Shown here in pieces: positions 16,529-25,640 of a stretch of 64,000 nucleotides of DNA (positions are counted from its first letter, which is position 1; each line of letters starts with the position of its first letter). Source of the stretch: Mesorhizobium sp. M1D.F.Ca.ET.043.01.1.1 (GTDB taxonomy: Bacteria; Pseudomonadota; Alphaproteobacteria; Rhizobiales; Rhizobiaceae); NCBI RefSeq assembly GCF_003952385.1, contig NZ_CP034444.1, forward strand, positions 6,957,001 through 7,021,000. The letters are read 5' to 3'. A program made the translations under genes and the position numbers. Below the pieces are notes generated by a model. That model searched no databases. It was not told the DNA's origin and saw only the letters and a program-made list of their open reading frames with translations.

Positions 16529-17227
16529 ATGAGCCAGGCCTCCGTTCGCCGCAAGCCAGACGATCAGCCGGCGCTGCTCGACACCGAGCTCGAGCACCTG
16601 CCGCCGGAACTGCGCTGGCGCGAGTGGATGGGTCGAGTCGAAGCGGTGATCTTTGCGGCAAATGAACCCGTGCCGCGCGAGGTGCTGGCGCGGGTGGTGG
16701 GAAGAAACTGCCACATCGATCTGATCATCGACGACATTCGCGCCGAGCTCGCCGGCCGCCCCTACGAGCTGGTCGCGGCCGCCGGCGGCTGGCAGCACCG
16801 GACCAAGAAAGCCTTTGGCGACGTCATCCACGCCGCCTTCGGCACGCCGGCGGGGCAGGGTGCAAAAGAACTGTCGCAGGCGGAGGCGCTTGTGCTGATG
16901 TGCATCGCCTATTTCCAGCCGATCACCCGCGGCGAACTGTCTTCCTTCTTCGGCAAGGAGGTGTCGCGCGATCTGATCGGCGTGCTGCGCGCGCAGGAGC
17001 TCATCGCCTCGGGGCCGCGCAGCCCGCAGCCGGGCGCGCCCTACACCTATGTGACGACCAAGACCTTCCTGTCGCAGTTCGGGCTCGACACGCTGCGCCA
17101 GCTGCCGGATTTCGAGGCGCTGGAGGACGCAGGGCTGCTGTCGAAAGAAAAGCTGCTCGCGGGCGACATCATGCCGGGGTTTTCGGACCCCGGCGAGAGT
17201 GGTGCCTACGCCGCCATCGATGAATAG
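16529..17227 (+). CDS. ScpB-like SMC-complex subunit
   Basis: 232 residues with the two winged-helix domains of ScpB. ScpB partners with ScpA and SMC in chromosome condensation. Seen here are WMGRVEAVIFAANEPVPREV (first winged helix, about residues 33-52), IDDIRAELAGRPYELV, and the second winged helix LSQAEALVLMCIAYFQPITR. The tail is SAYAAIDE-like (SGAYAAIDE). No ScpA or SMC gene is nearby, so it is a plasmid-type orphan working with DUF1403 or with chromosomal partners (inference). It is convergent with the AAA ATPase gene, with eight bases between stops. Confidence 0.85.
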   Translation: MSQASVRRKPDDQPALLDTELEHLPPELRWREWMGRVEAVIFAANEPVPREVLARVVGRNCHIDLIIDDIRAELAGRPYELVAAAGGWQHRTKKAFGDVIHAAFGTPAGQGAKELSQAEALVLMCIAYFQPITRGELSSFFGKEVSRDLIGVLRAQELIASGPRSPQPGAPYTYVTTKTFLSQFGLDTLRQLPDFEALEDAGLLSKEKLLAGDIMPGFSDPGESGAYAAIDE

Positions 17228-17235
17228 AGGGCCTC

Positions 17236-19848
17236 TTAGGTGATGGCTTTTTGGCGTGTGCGCAAGGATTCCGCCCAATCGGTGAGGGCCTTAATATCGT
17301 CTGAAACTTCAGTCGGCGCCGGCGGCTCTTCATTTCGGACGCGAGAGGGATCATGGGCTTCGATGATGTCGCTGCACTTTTTGAACGCGGTACGGAAGGT
17401 CTCTGCGTCGGCTTCTAGGAGAACTGACACCTTCTTCAGGTTTTTCGTGTCGATGTAATCGCGATGACGTATCAATACACCTGCAAAGACGATCTCTTCC
17501 AGGGCGCGTTCCCAGGTAGCGCGGAGATGACCATAGAGCCTGATTGCTGCATTGCGATACCCATCTTCGTCATTGGCGTCGTAGAGCGCTTTTGCCGCCC
17601 GTTGGTCTTTCTCAAGCCGGTCGACCCGCGCCCTTACCCCCGCATGATCCCAAGGGAGACCATCTCCTACTATGCCCGTTCCATTCGGACCGCGCGATAG
17701 ATTGGACATTTTCGTCGGAAGGCCTTGGCGGAATGCACCGTCATTCAAGTCGTTTACGAACACCAAGTCGTGCGTAAACACGATGATCTGCCGTTCCTTT
17801 GCCTCTTCCACAAGCCGATGCGCAACTTTCCGCCGCCATCGGTGATCGAGGGACGTCACCGGATCGTCGAAGATCAGTGCAGATTTATGGGTGGCAGTTG
17901 CCAGCTCGGTGAGGAAAGCCGCCAGAGCTACGCAGGTTTGTTCTCCCTCGCTCAACACCAGGTGCACCTTAGTTCTGGCATTGGCAAAGAGGCGGATTTG
18001 ATAGTTCGGCGAGCCATACTGGCCGCCGGATCGGACTACCTCGACACGGACTTTCTCCGCGGCGAGCCGAACGATTTCGCGCTGAAAGCGGTCACGCATT
18101 CGGGGTGTGATAATCTCGTCTGCGAGTTCGTTACCGAGTTTGGTGATCGCCGTCGTCGACGTCTGGCCTAGGCACTTGGCCAGGCGATCCAGCTTCACAA
18201 GCCGATCTATCTCCTTCCCGGCGATGTCGTGTAAGTGGCCAGCAGCGGCTCTATCTTTCAGCTCGTCGTGCTCCGCCTGCAGGATCTTGCGGCCTTCAAG
18301 GTCTGCAGCGGCTTCCAACTGACGAGCATAGACGCGTGCTTCGCTTTCAATCTCCACTAGTTCTGCTTCGGGAAGGGCAGCTTGTGGCGACAGCGCCATC
18401 CCACCAGGGCTGACAAGATCCCTGAGGCACTGCAACCTACGCAAATCGGCTGACGCCATGAAGCGCAGTACTGCCGCCGCCGCAGTTGGATGGTGGATAG
18501 CAATACGTCGCCGGATCTCGCCTATGAACCTGATGTCGGGGTGCCTGGATCGGAAGTCCGTGAGCGCGGTGTCGTAGGCCTTCTCAGCAGCCGTAGCCTG
18601 CTTTTCCGTGTCCTCGCGGATGAACCTCTCAAAGGTCACCAGGCGTGCGCCCGCGTCGGCGTTCAACGGTTGATGGCAAAGTACGCAGTGCTCTCCCTCC
18701 ACTGGCGGGAACTGCTGTTCAACGTGCTTCGAATAATGTCTTGCAGCCTCCCAAAGGGCTCGCCATGTTTCGGCGCCGACCCCAGGAAACGTAGCATCCT
18801 TGAAGGCGGTCTCGGCCGACAGCAAAGCCGCCGCGCGCTTAACCCTTGCATCGTCCGCAAGGCCCTTCAGCGCGTTGAGGGCGTCGTCCGTGTAGACTTC
18901 CTGTACCTTCTTGATATAGCGCAGGACTTTCGCGATGCCATCGGCGAATTGGTGCTGTTCGGTCGCCGCCTCGACTGGATTCTTTGCCAGGTCTTCGGCG
19001 AGCTGCTGAAGACGCGCCCGTTCGGCATCAGTCATGGTGGCTAGGGCACAAAGGCCATCGAGCTTGGTGTTGTGTTTGAGCTGAGACATGATCCGCCCGA
19101 CAGCTGTGGTCCCCTGCCACGTTGGCGTGTCGAAAACCGGGTCTTTCAGTGCCTTCAGATGACCTTCCTCGACCTGGATCGAGGTCTTGAGTTGGGTGCA
19201 AATTCCAGCAAGATCATCCGGAATATCGAGCCCGAATGGCCGGAACGCGACCTCGTTTTTATCCTGGATATGGACTGCACCGCATTCTCGGTCGAACACG
19301 CTCACCGCAGAGAGTACCGGATCCGGGTTTGCATTGTCCTCCCAAGGGAGAACGGGTTGCAGCACCCCATCTCTAGAAATGGTGAAGTTCGCGGTCGCTT
19401 TGCCTCCGAAGGAAAGCGAAAATGCATCTGGCATTATTTCGCCGGCTTTGCGCGCCCGGCAAGCGCGCTTGAGTACTCGGCCGTATCCGGATTTGCCAGC
19501 GCCGTTTGGCCCATAGATGATCGTTAAACCCTTTTGTTCGAACGCAAGCGTCTGCTTCGGAGCAAGTTGATTGACCCCTACGACGTCACTGAGCGACGAT
19601 AGCGTGATAGCGGATCCATTTCCTGGGTTAGCCGGCAAATGCGCCGACTCAAGTGGCGCGGCTTCGAGCTCGATATCAGGCGCGCCATGCTCCTTCTTGC
19701 ATAAATCGAAGATCTCACTGACGCCCGCCGCATCAATAGTGCCTGACGTCACAATGCGCCGGAGGGCATCCCTCTGCCATGCCGGCCTGCTTTGCGACCA
19801 ATCGAGAATCGTTTGAAGAACAGTCTTACGCGGTGCGGGCTGATGCAT
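17236..19848 (-). CDS. AAA_13-type ATPase with zinc hook, RloC-like architecture
   Basis: 870 residues. Walker A IIYGPNGAGKSGYGRVLKRA is at 111-130 and begins an SMC/Rad50-like ABC head. Coiled-coil halves flank a CVLC hook motif (388-391, EGEHCVLCHQPL), as in Rad50 and in the tRNA-cleaving defence protein RloC. The ABC signature LSEGEQ is at 632-637, Walker B ALIFDDPVTSLD at 657-668, and the switch histidine in IVFTHDLVF at about 690. The last 150 residues are helical (NAAIRLYGHLRATWERALEE). I could not identify the RloC nuclease triad with certainty. It is a lone gene, consistent with a one-gene phage-defence module (inference). Alternatives are a DNA-repair ATPase or the effector of another system. 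Confidence 0.75.
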   Translation of the reverse strand: MHQPAPRKTVLQTILDWSQSRPAWQRDALRRIVTSGTIDAAGVSEIFDLCKKEHGAPDIELEAAPLESAHLPANPGNGSAITLSSLSDVVGVNQLAPKQTLAFEQKGLTIIYGPNGAGKSGYGRVLKRACRARKAGEIMPDAFSLSFGGKATANFTISRDGVLQPVLPWEDNANPDPVLSAVSVFDRECGAVHIQDKNEVAFRPFGLDIPDDLAGICTQLKTSIQVEEGHLKALKDPVFDTPTWQGTTAVGRIMSQLKHNTKLDGLCALATMTDAERARLQQLAEDLAKNPVEAATEQHQFADGIAKVLRYIKKVQEVYTDDALNALKGLADDARVKRAAALLSAETAFKDATFPGVGAETWRALWEAARHYSKHVEQQFPPVEGEHCVLCHQPLNADAGARLVTFERFIREDTEKQATAAEKAYDTALTDFRSRHPDIRFIGEIRRRIAIHHPTAAAAVLRFMASADLRRLQCLRDLVSPGGMALSPQAALPEAELVEIESEARVYARQLEAAADLEGRKILQAEHDELKDRAAAGHLHDIAGKEIDRLVKLDRLAKCLGQTSTTAITKLGNELADEIITPRMRDRFQREIVRLAAEKVRVEVVRSGGQYGSPNYQIRLFANARTKVHLVLSEGEQTCVALAAFLTELATATHKSALIFDDPVTSLDHRWRRKVAHRLVEEAKERQIIVFTHDLVFVNDLNDGAFRQGLPTKMSNLSRGPNGTGIVGDGLPWDHAGVRARVDRLEKDQRAAKALYDANDEDGYRNAAIRLYGHLRATWERALEEIVFAGVLIRHRDYIDTKNLKKVSVLLEADAETFRTAFKKCSDIIEAHDPSRVRNEEPPAPTEVSDDIKALTDWAESLRTRQKAIT

Positions 19849-20009
19849 GGCACGATTTACCTGAGGAGGTCGTGTGGAATGGCAGGAGACCGCAACCTAT
19901 ACTAGCGACGCCGAGAAGCAATCATGGGGTCAGCACAAGAGGCTGGAAGGCTCCCGCTCCGCCGGTGCTAGGTGGCATCGGTTAGAATAGACGAACCAGG
20001 AGCGTACGA

Positions 20010-20152
20010 ATGGAAGAGATTTCTACCGTTGGGATCGACCTGCGAAGTCGGTGTTCAGATTCATGCGATTGATGGCACCGCAAAGTGGTCGTCTGGCGCC
20101 AGCGCTGCCAGCAGATGTTGAAGTTTTTTGCCACCCTGCCTCGTTCGGTATG
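20010..20152 (+). pseudogene. 5' remnant of an IS110-family transposase
   Basis: An intact ribosome site and ATG lead into MEEISTVGIDL. The next stretches AKSVF, QIHAIDGTAK and VVVWRQRCQQMLKFFATLPR lie in three different frames, so several frameshifts are present. This is the N-terminal RuvC-like part of an IS110 transposase, differing from the intact copy at 36.9 kb. Homology stops where a fragment of another gene begins on the opposite strand. Confidence 0.65.
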
Positions 20153-20215
20153 GAAACGTGCGAGCGCCAGCCCGATCCCGCGACCGGCCCCAGTAATTAA
20201 CATCGTCCTGGTCAT
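20148..20215 (-). pseudogene. N-terminal fragment of a short-chain dehydrogenase
   Basis: MTRTMLITGAGRGIGLALAR followed by FHTERG is the classical TGxxxGIG start of an SDR protein. It ends after about 23 residues at the IS110 relic, which presumably truncated it. The rest of 19849-20503 (between the ATPase and the YhaO-like gene) shows no further gene; the last 100 bp probably carry the next gene's promoter. Confidence 0.55.
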
Positions 20216-20503
20216 GCCGCGGCCCTATCTCGAGTCCATGAATGAGGGGTGACAGACATGCGATGCCCCGGACACGGCTCAGCAATCAATCGCGAGCCAG
20301 CCGAGGGCAACGCGGTCCGCACACGGAGCCGTTTAGCGGTCGAGTGTTGATGTTTATCATAGGATCTAGCTCGCCTCCCGTTGCCCAACGCTGTCGGACT
20401 TTGCTACCGAGGCCTAGGAGACCGCTAGCCGTGACGTTCGGGCGACTAGGCCTTGGTGTCCGCATTTGCCTGAGCTTCTGTTCGGGCCTGGAGAGCGCCG
20501 CGG

Positions 20504-21763
20504 ATGGCATTTCGATTTGTTCATACAGCCGACATCCATCTCGATTCGCCTTTGCGCTCGCTTGCGCTGCGCAATCCCGAGCTTGCCGAACTCGTCGGAG
20601 ATGCCAGCCGCCAGGCATTCACCGCGATAGTGGATTTGTGCCTTGCGGAGGATGTCGATGCGCTTGTGATCGCCGGCGACCTTTATGATGGCGACCAGAC
20701 CTCGATGAAGACGGCGCGCTTTCTGGCTTCCGAGTTGACGCGCCTCCATCAGGCCGGTGTCAGGGTCTACATGATCCGCGGCAACCACGACGCCATGTCG
20801 CGGATTTCGAAGCAACTCGTCTTGCCCGACACGGTGACCGTCTTTGCCGGCCGCTGCCAATCCGTGGTCCAGCCTGGCTCTGGAGTGGACGTTGCGTTCC
20901 ATGGGCTGAGCTTCGCCAGTCCCAAGGCGCCCGAAAGCCTGCTGCCCAAATATGCCGGCCCACAGGAGGGAACTGCGAACATCGGCATCATGCATACGAG
21001 CCTGGCCGGCTCCCCAGGTCATGACGTATATGCCCCTTGCAGCGTCGCCGACCTGCACGGGCACGGCTTTGACTATTGGGCGCTGGGCCATATCCACGTT
21101 CGTCAGGTCTATTCCGGTGCGAGCACGCTCGTGATGCCAGGAATCCCTCAGGGGAGGGACATCAATGAGGCGGGTGAGAAATCGGTCACGCTGGTCACCA
21201 TTCGCGACGATCGCTCCGTCGAGATCGAGGAGAGGCTCATTAGTTTCGTGCAGTTCGAGCGGGTGAGCGTCGATCTAACCGATGCGTCGGAATGGAGTGA
21301 GGCCGTCATTCGTATCCGAGCAGGATTGGAGCAATCCCGGGAGGTTACCAGATCGCGCTACCTTGTTGCTCGCGTTAGCTTGGTCGGCACAACCGCCCTT
21401 TCATGGTCGCTGATGCGCGACCGGGACCTGGCCGTCGCAGAAGCCGAACAGGCAGCAGAACAGGTGGGCGACACCTGGGTGGAGAAGCTGGAGCTTGATC
21501 TTTCGGCTCTTGCTGCCGGAGATTCGGGAACTGCCGCCGATCCTACTTTGGAACTCGCGCAGTCCATGCGCGCCAATGCGAACTCGGAAGCATTTCGATC
21601 CGAAGCGCGGGAATTCGTATTGAAGACGATCGCGGACCTGCCGCCCGATGCGCGCGGCTTCGCCGGCAAGGACGAAGCAGGCCTCGAACAGTTTCTCGAC
21701 GATGCGCTTGCCGGAAGCGTTGACCTGGTCACGGCCCGGCTCAAGGCAGGTGCGACGCGATGA
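20504..21763 (+). CDS. SbcD/YhaO-like metallophosphatase (DNA exonuclease family)
   Basis: 419 residues of the calcineurin-like phosphoesterase fold, as in SbcD/Mre11 and Bacillus YhaO. The metal-binding motifs are in order: FVHTADIHLDSPLR (D, H near residues 10-12), VIAGDLYDGD (about 53), MIRGNHDAM (about 89), GIMHTSL (about 165) and ALGHIHVRQV (about 190). A C-terminal capping domain follows. GGAG sits ten bases before the ATG. It overlaps the next gene by four bases (ATGA), so nuclease and ATPase form a complex encoded as an operon, probably acting on DNA ends. Confidence 0.9.
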   Translation: MAFRFVHTADIHLDSPLRSLALRNPELAELVGDASRQAFTAIVDLCLAEDVDALVIAGDLYDGDQTSMKTARFLASELTRLHQAGVRVYMIRGNHDAMSRISKQLVLPDTVTVFAGRCQSVVQPGSGVDVAFHGLSFASPKAPESLLPKYAGPQEGTANIGIMHTSLAGSPGHDVYAPCSVADLHGHGFDYWALGHIHVRQVYSGASTLVMPGIPQGRDINEAGEKSVTLVTIRDDRSVEIEERLISFVQFERVSVDLTDASEWSEAVIRIRAGLEQSREVTRSRYLVARVSLVGTTALSWSLMRDRDLAVAEAEQAAEQVGDTWVEKLELDLSALAAGDSGTAADPTLELAQSMRANANSEAFRSEAREFVLKTIADLPPDARGFAGKDEAGLEQFLDDALAGSVDLVTARLKAGATR

Positions 21764-24700
21764 GATTGCGGCGCCTTGACCTGACCCGCTACGGCAAGTT
21801 CACCGATCAGGCGATCGACTTTGGAGAGAAGCCGGTTGCAGGTCCGGATCTGCATATCGTTTTCGGCTTGAATGAGGCCGGGAAATCGACCGCGCTCTCT
21901 GCCTACCTGGATCTTCTCTTTGGCATCGAAGAGCGCAGCCGCTACAATTTCCTGCACGAATATAGCTCCATGCGCATCGGCGGACTGCTCGAATTCGAGG
22001 CGCAGACGCTTGCCGTTTCACGCACCAAGAGTCGCAGCAACTCACTCTACGACGCCGAAGGCCGGCCACTGAGCGAAATTGCCATTTCGCCGCACCTCGC
22101 TGGCTTGTCCCGCGACGCCTACAGCAGCATGTTCTCGCTGGATGACGAGACGCTGGAGGCAGGGGGCAAGGCGATCCTTGAATCGCGTGGCGATCTCGGC
22201 AAGCTCCTTTTCACCGCCAGTGCTGGGCTCGGCCATGCCAGCGATGTGTTGGTCGCCTTGGGAACGGAGGCAGATGGGCTTCACCGGAAACAGGCTCAGA
22301 CGACCGATATCGCGCTGCTGAAGAAACGGTTCGCGGAACTCAAGTCGCGCAAGGAGACGATCGACACGCTGGCCTCGACATTCGAGGCGCTCGAGGCGGA
22401 ACGGGCGGAAGCCCAGGAGAAGTATGACCGCAGCCTGACTGAACGCGCGGTGTTGTCGGCCCGGCTCGCCACGATCGACCGATATGTTCGCGCCGCTCCG
22501 CTCCTGGCCGAAATAAAACGCAAGGCAACCAGGCTGGCTGACCTGCCTGACCCCCCGTCTCCAAAGAGAACCTGGAGTGGCAGCGTCGCGGAATTGATCG
22601 ATCAGGACGCGCGCTTAAGAACGCGTCTCCAGGCGAATGCCGACGAGATCGATCGGGCAAAGGCAAAGATCGAAGTAATCGACGTCGACGGCACTGTGCT
22701 GGCGATCTCGGAGCAGGTGCGAGGACTTGCCGACCGGAAGGCGCGCTATTTGTCCGCGGGCATGGATCTGCCGACCCGCAAGATGGAAGTCCAACTGCTC
22801 GACCAGACGATAGCTAACTGTCTCGCCGCGCTTGGAAGGTCGGCCGAACAGGATCCGTCCCGGCTCATCCTGCCGGCCTTTGTGGTTGGCACGCTTCGCA
22901 ACATGGTCGAACAGCGCTCCGGCATCACGACGAGCCTGCGGATGGCCCGCGATGAGGCCGCTGCCGCGCTCGACGGGCTCAATGCGGCCCGAGGTCGCGT
23001 TGGCGAGGAGAGGGCGGTCCCCGAGCCCGCAAGAGCCCGGCTGATGGCAGCCGTGTCGGAAGCCAAGGCCAGCGGTCACAAACGCGAAATCGCAGAGGCG
23101 CGCGGGTTCGAGGAAGAGCGTCAAACAAGGCTGGCCGATGCGATGCGGCACCTTCGGCCGTGGTCGGGAGATGCAGAGGCACTTTCCAAAATGCCGGTCC
23201 CAGTGCCGACGCAGATGGCTGCCTGGAAGAAACTGGCCGCCGACCTTCAAAGGGACAGGGCAGTCTTTTCCGAGCGTCTGGCTGAGCATGAACAAAGCCG
23301 GATCTCAACGTCGGCTCGTCTGACTGCTGTCCGCGCCTCGGCCGACATCGCTGACGATGACACAGCCGCAGCCATTCGGCGTGAGAGGGAAGAGGCCTGG
23401 CGAAGTCACCGGGCGGACCTAAAGCCCGAAACCGCAGACGCCTTCGCCGTGGCACTGGCCAGGGACGATCAGGTCGGTGCTGCGCGATTGGCTCACGCCG
23501 GCGAGCTTGCGGACCTGCGCGTAATCAAGCAAAAGGCGGCCGAAACCGAATTGGCGAGTGAGCGCGTCGCTGCCCAGCTCTGCGAGCTGGAAAAACGCAC
23601 TGAAACGGCGTCGATTGAAATCAAGCAAATGGCCAGCACCCTGCTTAAGGATTGCCAAGCGCAGTCGCTCGACCTCTTGATCGGACTTTTGGAGGAGCGG
23701 CTGTCCGCGCGCGCTGACGCGCTTGGCGCCTGGGACGACATCCTGCTCGCACGCGCGAGAATTGAACGAACAACAGCTGAAGGAGAGCGGATCCATCTAG
23801 GATTGGCCTCGGCTCTTCGAAGCGTTGGAATTCAGCCGGAAGCCGGTGAGGCCCTGGAGGCGATGGTGGTCGCTGCTGACCGTTTTCTGGACAGGCAGGC
23901 GAAGGTCGACGCGGAACGCGCGGAAGCGCTAAGAAGCGTCGCCGCGAAGGAAGAGGAGCTGGCCGCCAGGCGGCTAGCCGTTGAAATTGCAGAGCGGCGG
24001 GATGTTGCATGGCAGGCCGACGTCAATGAAACGCTGAAGGGGACTTGGCTCGAAGACGGCATCGCCGGAACCGGGCTCGGCAGCGTGCTCGATCAGCTGT
24101 CGGACCTGTCAAAGGCGCTGCAGGATCGTGAGGCCATGCGTACCCGCATAGGCAAAATGGAGGCTGACAGGACTGGCTTTGCTGACGAGGTGGCCCGGCT
24201 TAGTGCGCAGGCCGGGGATCCCACAGGTGACGAGGCGCCGGAACAGGCGAGCGCCAGGCTGACCGAGCGTCTGGAGCAAGCGCGGCGCGCGCGTGAGGCG
24301 AGGGCGAATCTCCTCCTCGATGTTCAAAAGTTGCGAGACGTTCAGGAGGCATTGAGCGCCGAGATCGCGGCACACCAGACGACCAAGCAGGAGGTGCTCG
24401 ACGCTTTCGGGGTGAAAACTCTGCCCGAGGTCGCAGAGCGTGATGAACAACTTCGCGAGCGAGACAGCCTGCAGCGCGCAGTGGCCGAGCTTGAAGAACG
24501 AGTGACGAGCGAGGTCGCCCTCGAGGACTTCGCCCAGGCGCGCTCATTGCTGGAGAGCGTCGATCTCGATGGGCTGGCAATTGAAAAGGCCGAAATCGAG
24601 CGGCACCTCGCCGACCTCGATGAAGCCATACAACAGCAACTCGTCCGGCGTACCCGAGCGACCGACAAGCTCGACGCGATTGGCGGCGACAGCCAAGTTG

Positions 24701-25230
24701 CCCGGATCGATGCGGAGCGCCGCACCGTTCTTCTCGAAATCGAGGAGAAGGCTGCCCGCTATATCGAGTTGAAGCTTGGCGTCATGTCGGCAGCAAGCGC
24801 GCTCCGGGTCTATCGCGAACGTCACCGCTCTGGAATGATGAGCCAGGCCTCGGACGCCTTCGCACTGATAACGCGCGGCCAGTACACAGGCTTGACGACC
24901 CAGCCGGCAAAAGGCGGTGACGTCCTCATCGCCACGCAGCGGGATGGCCAATCGAAGGTCGCAGACGCTTTGTCGAAAGGCGCGCGTTTTCAGCTCTACT
25001 TGGCTCTACGCCTCGCGGGATATTACGAGTTTGCCAAGCTCAGGCCCTCTGTTCCGTTCATCGCCGACGACATCATGGAGACCTTCGACCATCTCCGGTC
25101 GGAGGAAGTTTTCCGCCTGTTTGGCGAGATGGCCAGCGTAGGCCAGGTGATCTATCTCACCCATCACCAGCACCTATGCGAGATTGCGAAGTCGGTCATT
25201 CCCGACGTTATGATCCACGAGCTCGGGTGA
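21760..25230 (+). CDS. SbcC/YhaN-like AAA ATPase
   Basis: 1156 residues. Walker A FGLNEAGKST is at about residues 35-44, followed by FGIEERSRYNFLHEYSSMRI, typical of YhaN proteins. Long coiled-coil arms fill about residues 170-1010. The C-terminal ATPase lobe has the signature LSKGARFQLYLALRLAGYYE and Walker B VPFIADDIMETFDHLR, then VIYLTHHQHLCEIAKS. No Cys-x-x-Cys zinc hook was noticed in the centre. It is the partner of the phosphoesterase upstream, forming an Mre11/Rad50-like unit for processing DNA ends. Such pairs occur both as housekeeping repair genes and in defence islands; the setting here favours an accessory role (inference). Confidence 0.9.
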   Translation: MRLRRLDLTRYGKFTDQAIDFGEKPVAGPDLHIVFGLNEAGKSTALSAYLDLLFGIEERSRYNFLHEYSSMRIGGLLEFEAQTLAVSRTKSRSNSLYDAEGRPLSEIAISPHLAGLSRDAYSSMFSLDDETLEAGGKAILESRGDLGKLLFTASAGLGHASDVLVALGTEADGLHRKQAQTTDIALLKKRFAELKSRKETIDTLASTFEALEAERAEAQEKYDRSLTERAVLSARLATIDRYVRAAPLLAEIKRKATRLADLPDPPSPKRTWSGSVAELIDQDARLRTRLQANADEIDRAKAKIEVIDVDGTVLAISEQVRGLADRKARYLSAGMDLPTRKMEVQLLDQTIANCLAALGRSAEQDPSRLILPAFVVGTLRNMVEQRSGITTSLRMARDEAAAALDGLNAARGRVGEERAVPEPARARLMAAVSEAKASGHKREIAEARGFEEERQTRLADAMRHLRPWSGDAEALSKMPVPVPTQMAAWKKLAADLQRDRAVFSERLAEHEQSRISTSARLTAVRASADIADDDTAAAIRREREEAWRSHRADLKPETADAFAVALARDDQVGAARLAHAGELADLRVIKQKAAETELASERVAAQLCELEKRTETASIEIKQMASTLLKDCQAQSLDLLIGLLEERLSARADALGAWDDILLARARIERTTAEGERIHLGLASALRSVGIQPEAGEALEAMVVAADRFLDRQAKVDAERAEALRSVAAKEEELAARRLAVEIAERRDVAWQADVNETLKGTWLEDGIAGTGLGSVLDQLSDLSKALQDREAMRTRIGKMEADRTGFADEVARLSAQAGDPTGDEAPEQASARLTERLEQARRAREARANLLLDVQKLRDVQEALSAEIAAHQTTKQEVLDAFGVKTLPEVAERDEQLRERDSLQRAVAELEERVTSEVALEDFAQARSLLESVDLDGLAIEKAEIERHLADLDEAIQQQLVRRTRATDKLDAIGGDSQVARIDAERRTVLLEIEEKAARYIELKLGVMSAASALRVYRERHRSGMMSQASDAFALITRGQYTGLTTQPAKGGDVLIATQRDGQSKVADALSKGARFQLYLALRLAGYYEFAKLRPSVPFIADDIMETFDHLRSEEVFRLFGEMASVGQVIYLTHHQHLCEIAKSVIPDVMIHELG

Positions 25231-25399
25231 TCTACGCGGCATTGCCGTTGGCCCGCACTCGCCGACAAGCGACACTTTACCGACCGCACTCGGACCTTCA
25301 TCATGTCCCCGTGGACGTAGGCTCTGCTGCTTCTTGATTGCAGTCATTGTCGACGACGGGAAAAAATAGCGGAGGGCGTCCGTCCTCGATAGAACCTGA

Positions 25400-25549
25400 A
25401 TGGTAGGAGATTCGGGCACCGTTTTTTCTGGTGGAGGCTTCCTGCAAAGCATCTCGTCTTCGGATGCGATCCAGGCAGCGTTGGGCGGGCGCGTCCGGGC
25501 CTTGGTGGAGGTCGGTGTGAAGGCACTCCTGCGAGCGCTGCTGAAATGA
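25400..25549 (+). CDS. possible 49-residue peptide
   Basis: ATG follows a stop directly. The translation MVGDSGTVFSGGGFLQSISS continues into SSDAIQAALGGRVRALVEVG and ends VKALLRALLK, with a plausible amphipathic C-terminal helix. No family is recognised and no clear ribosome site is present. Apart from this, 25231-25640 shows no gene. Confidence 0.22.
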   Translation: MVGDSGTVFSGGGFLQSISSSDAIQAALGGRVRALVEVGVKALLRALLK

Positions 25550-25640
25550 GTCCAAGAGACGACCGCCTTTATCGTCGGTTCGTGGGGGCGGCAATATTGT
25601 TCGGAATTGACTGAAAAAATGCCTGCAAATCTAGAGCTCT

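Noticed and set aside
15531..16661. 376-residue minus-strand frame
   Set aside because: It is complementary to the DUF1403 gene, which has normal composition and an operon partner.
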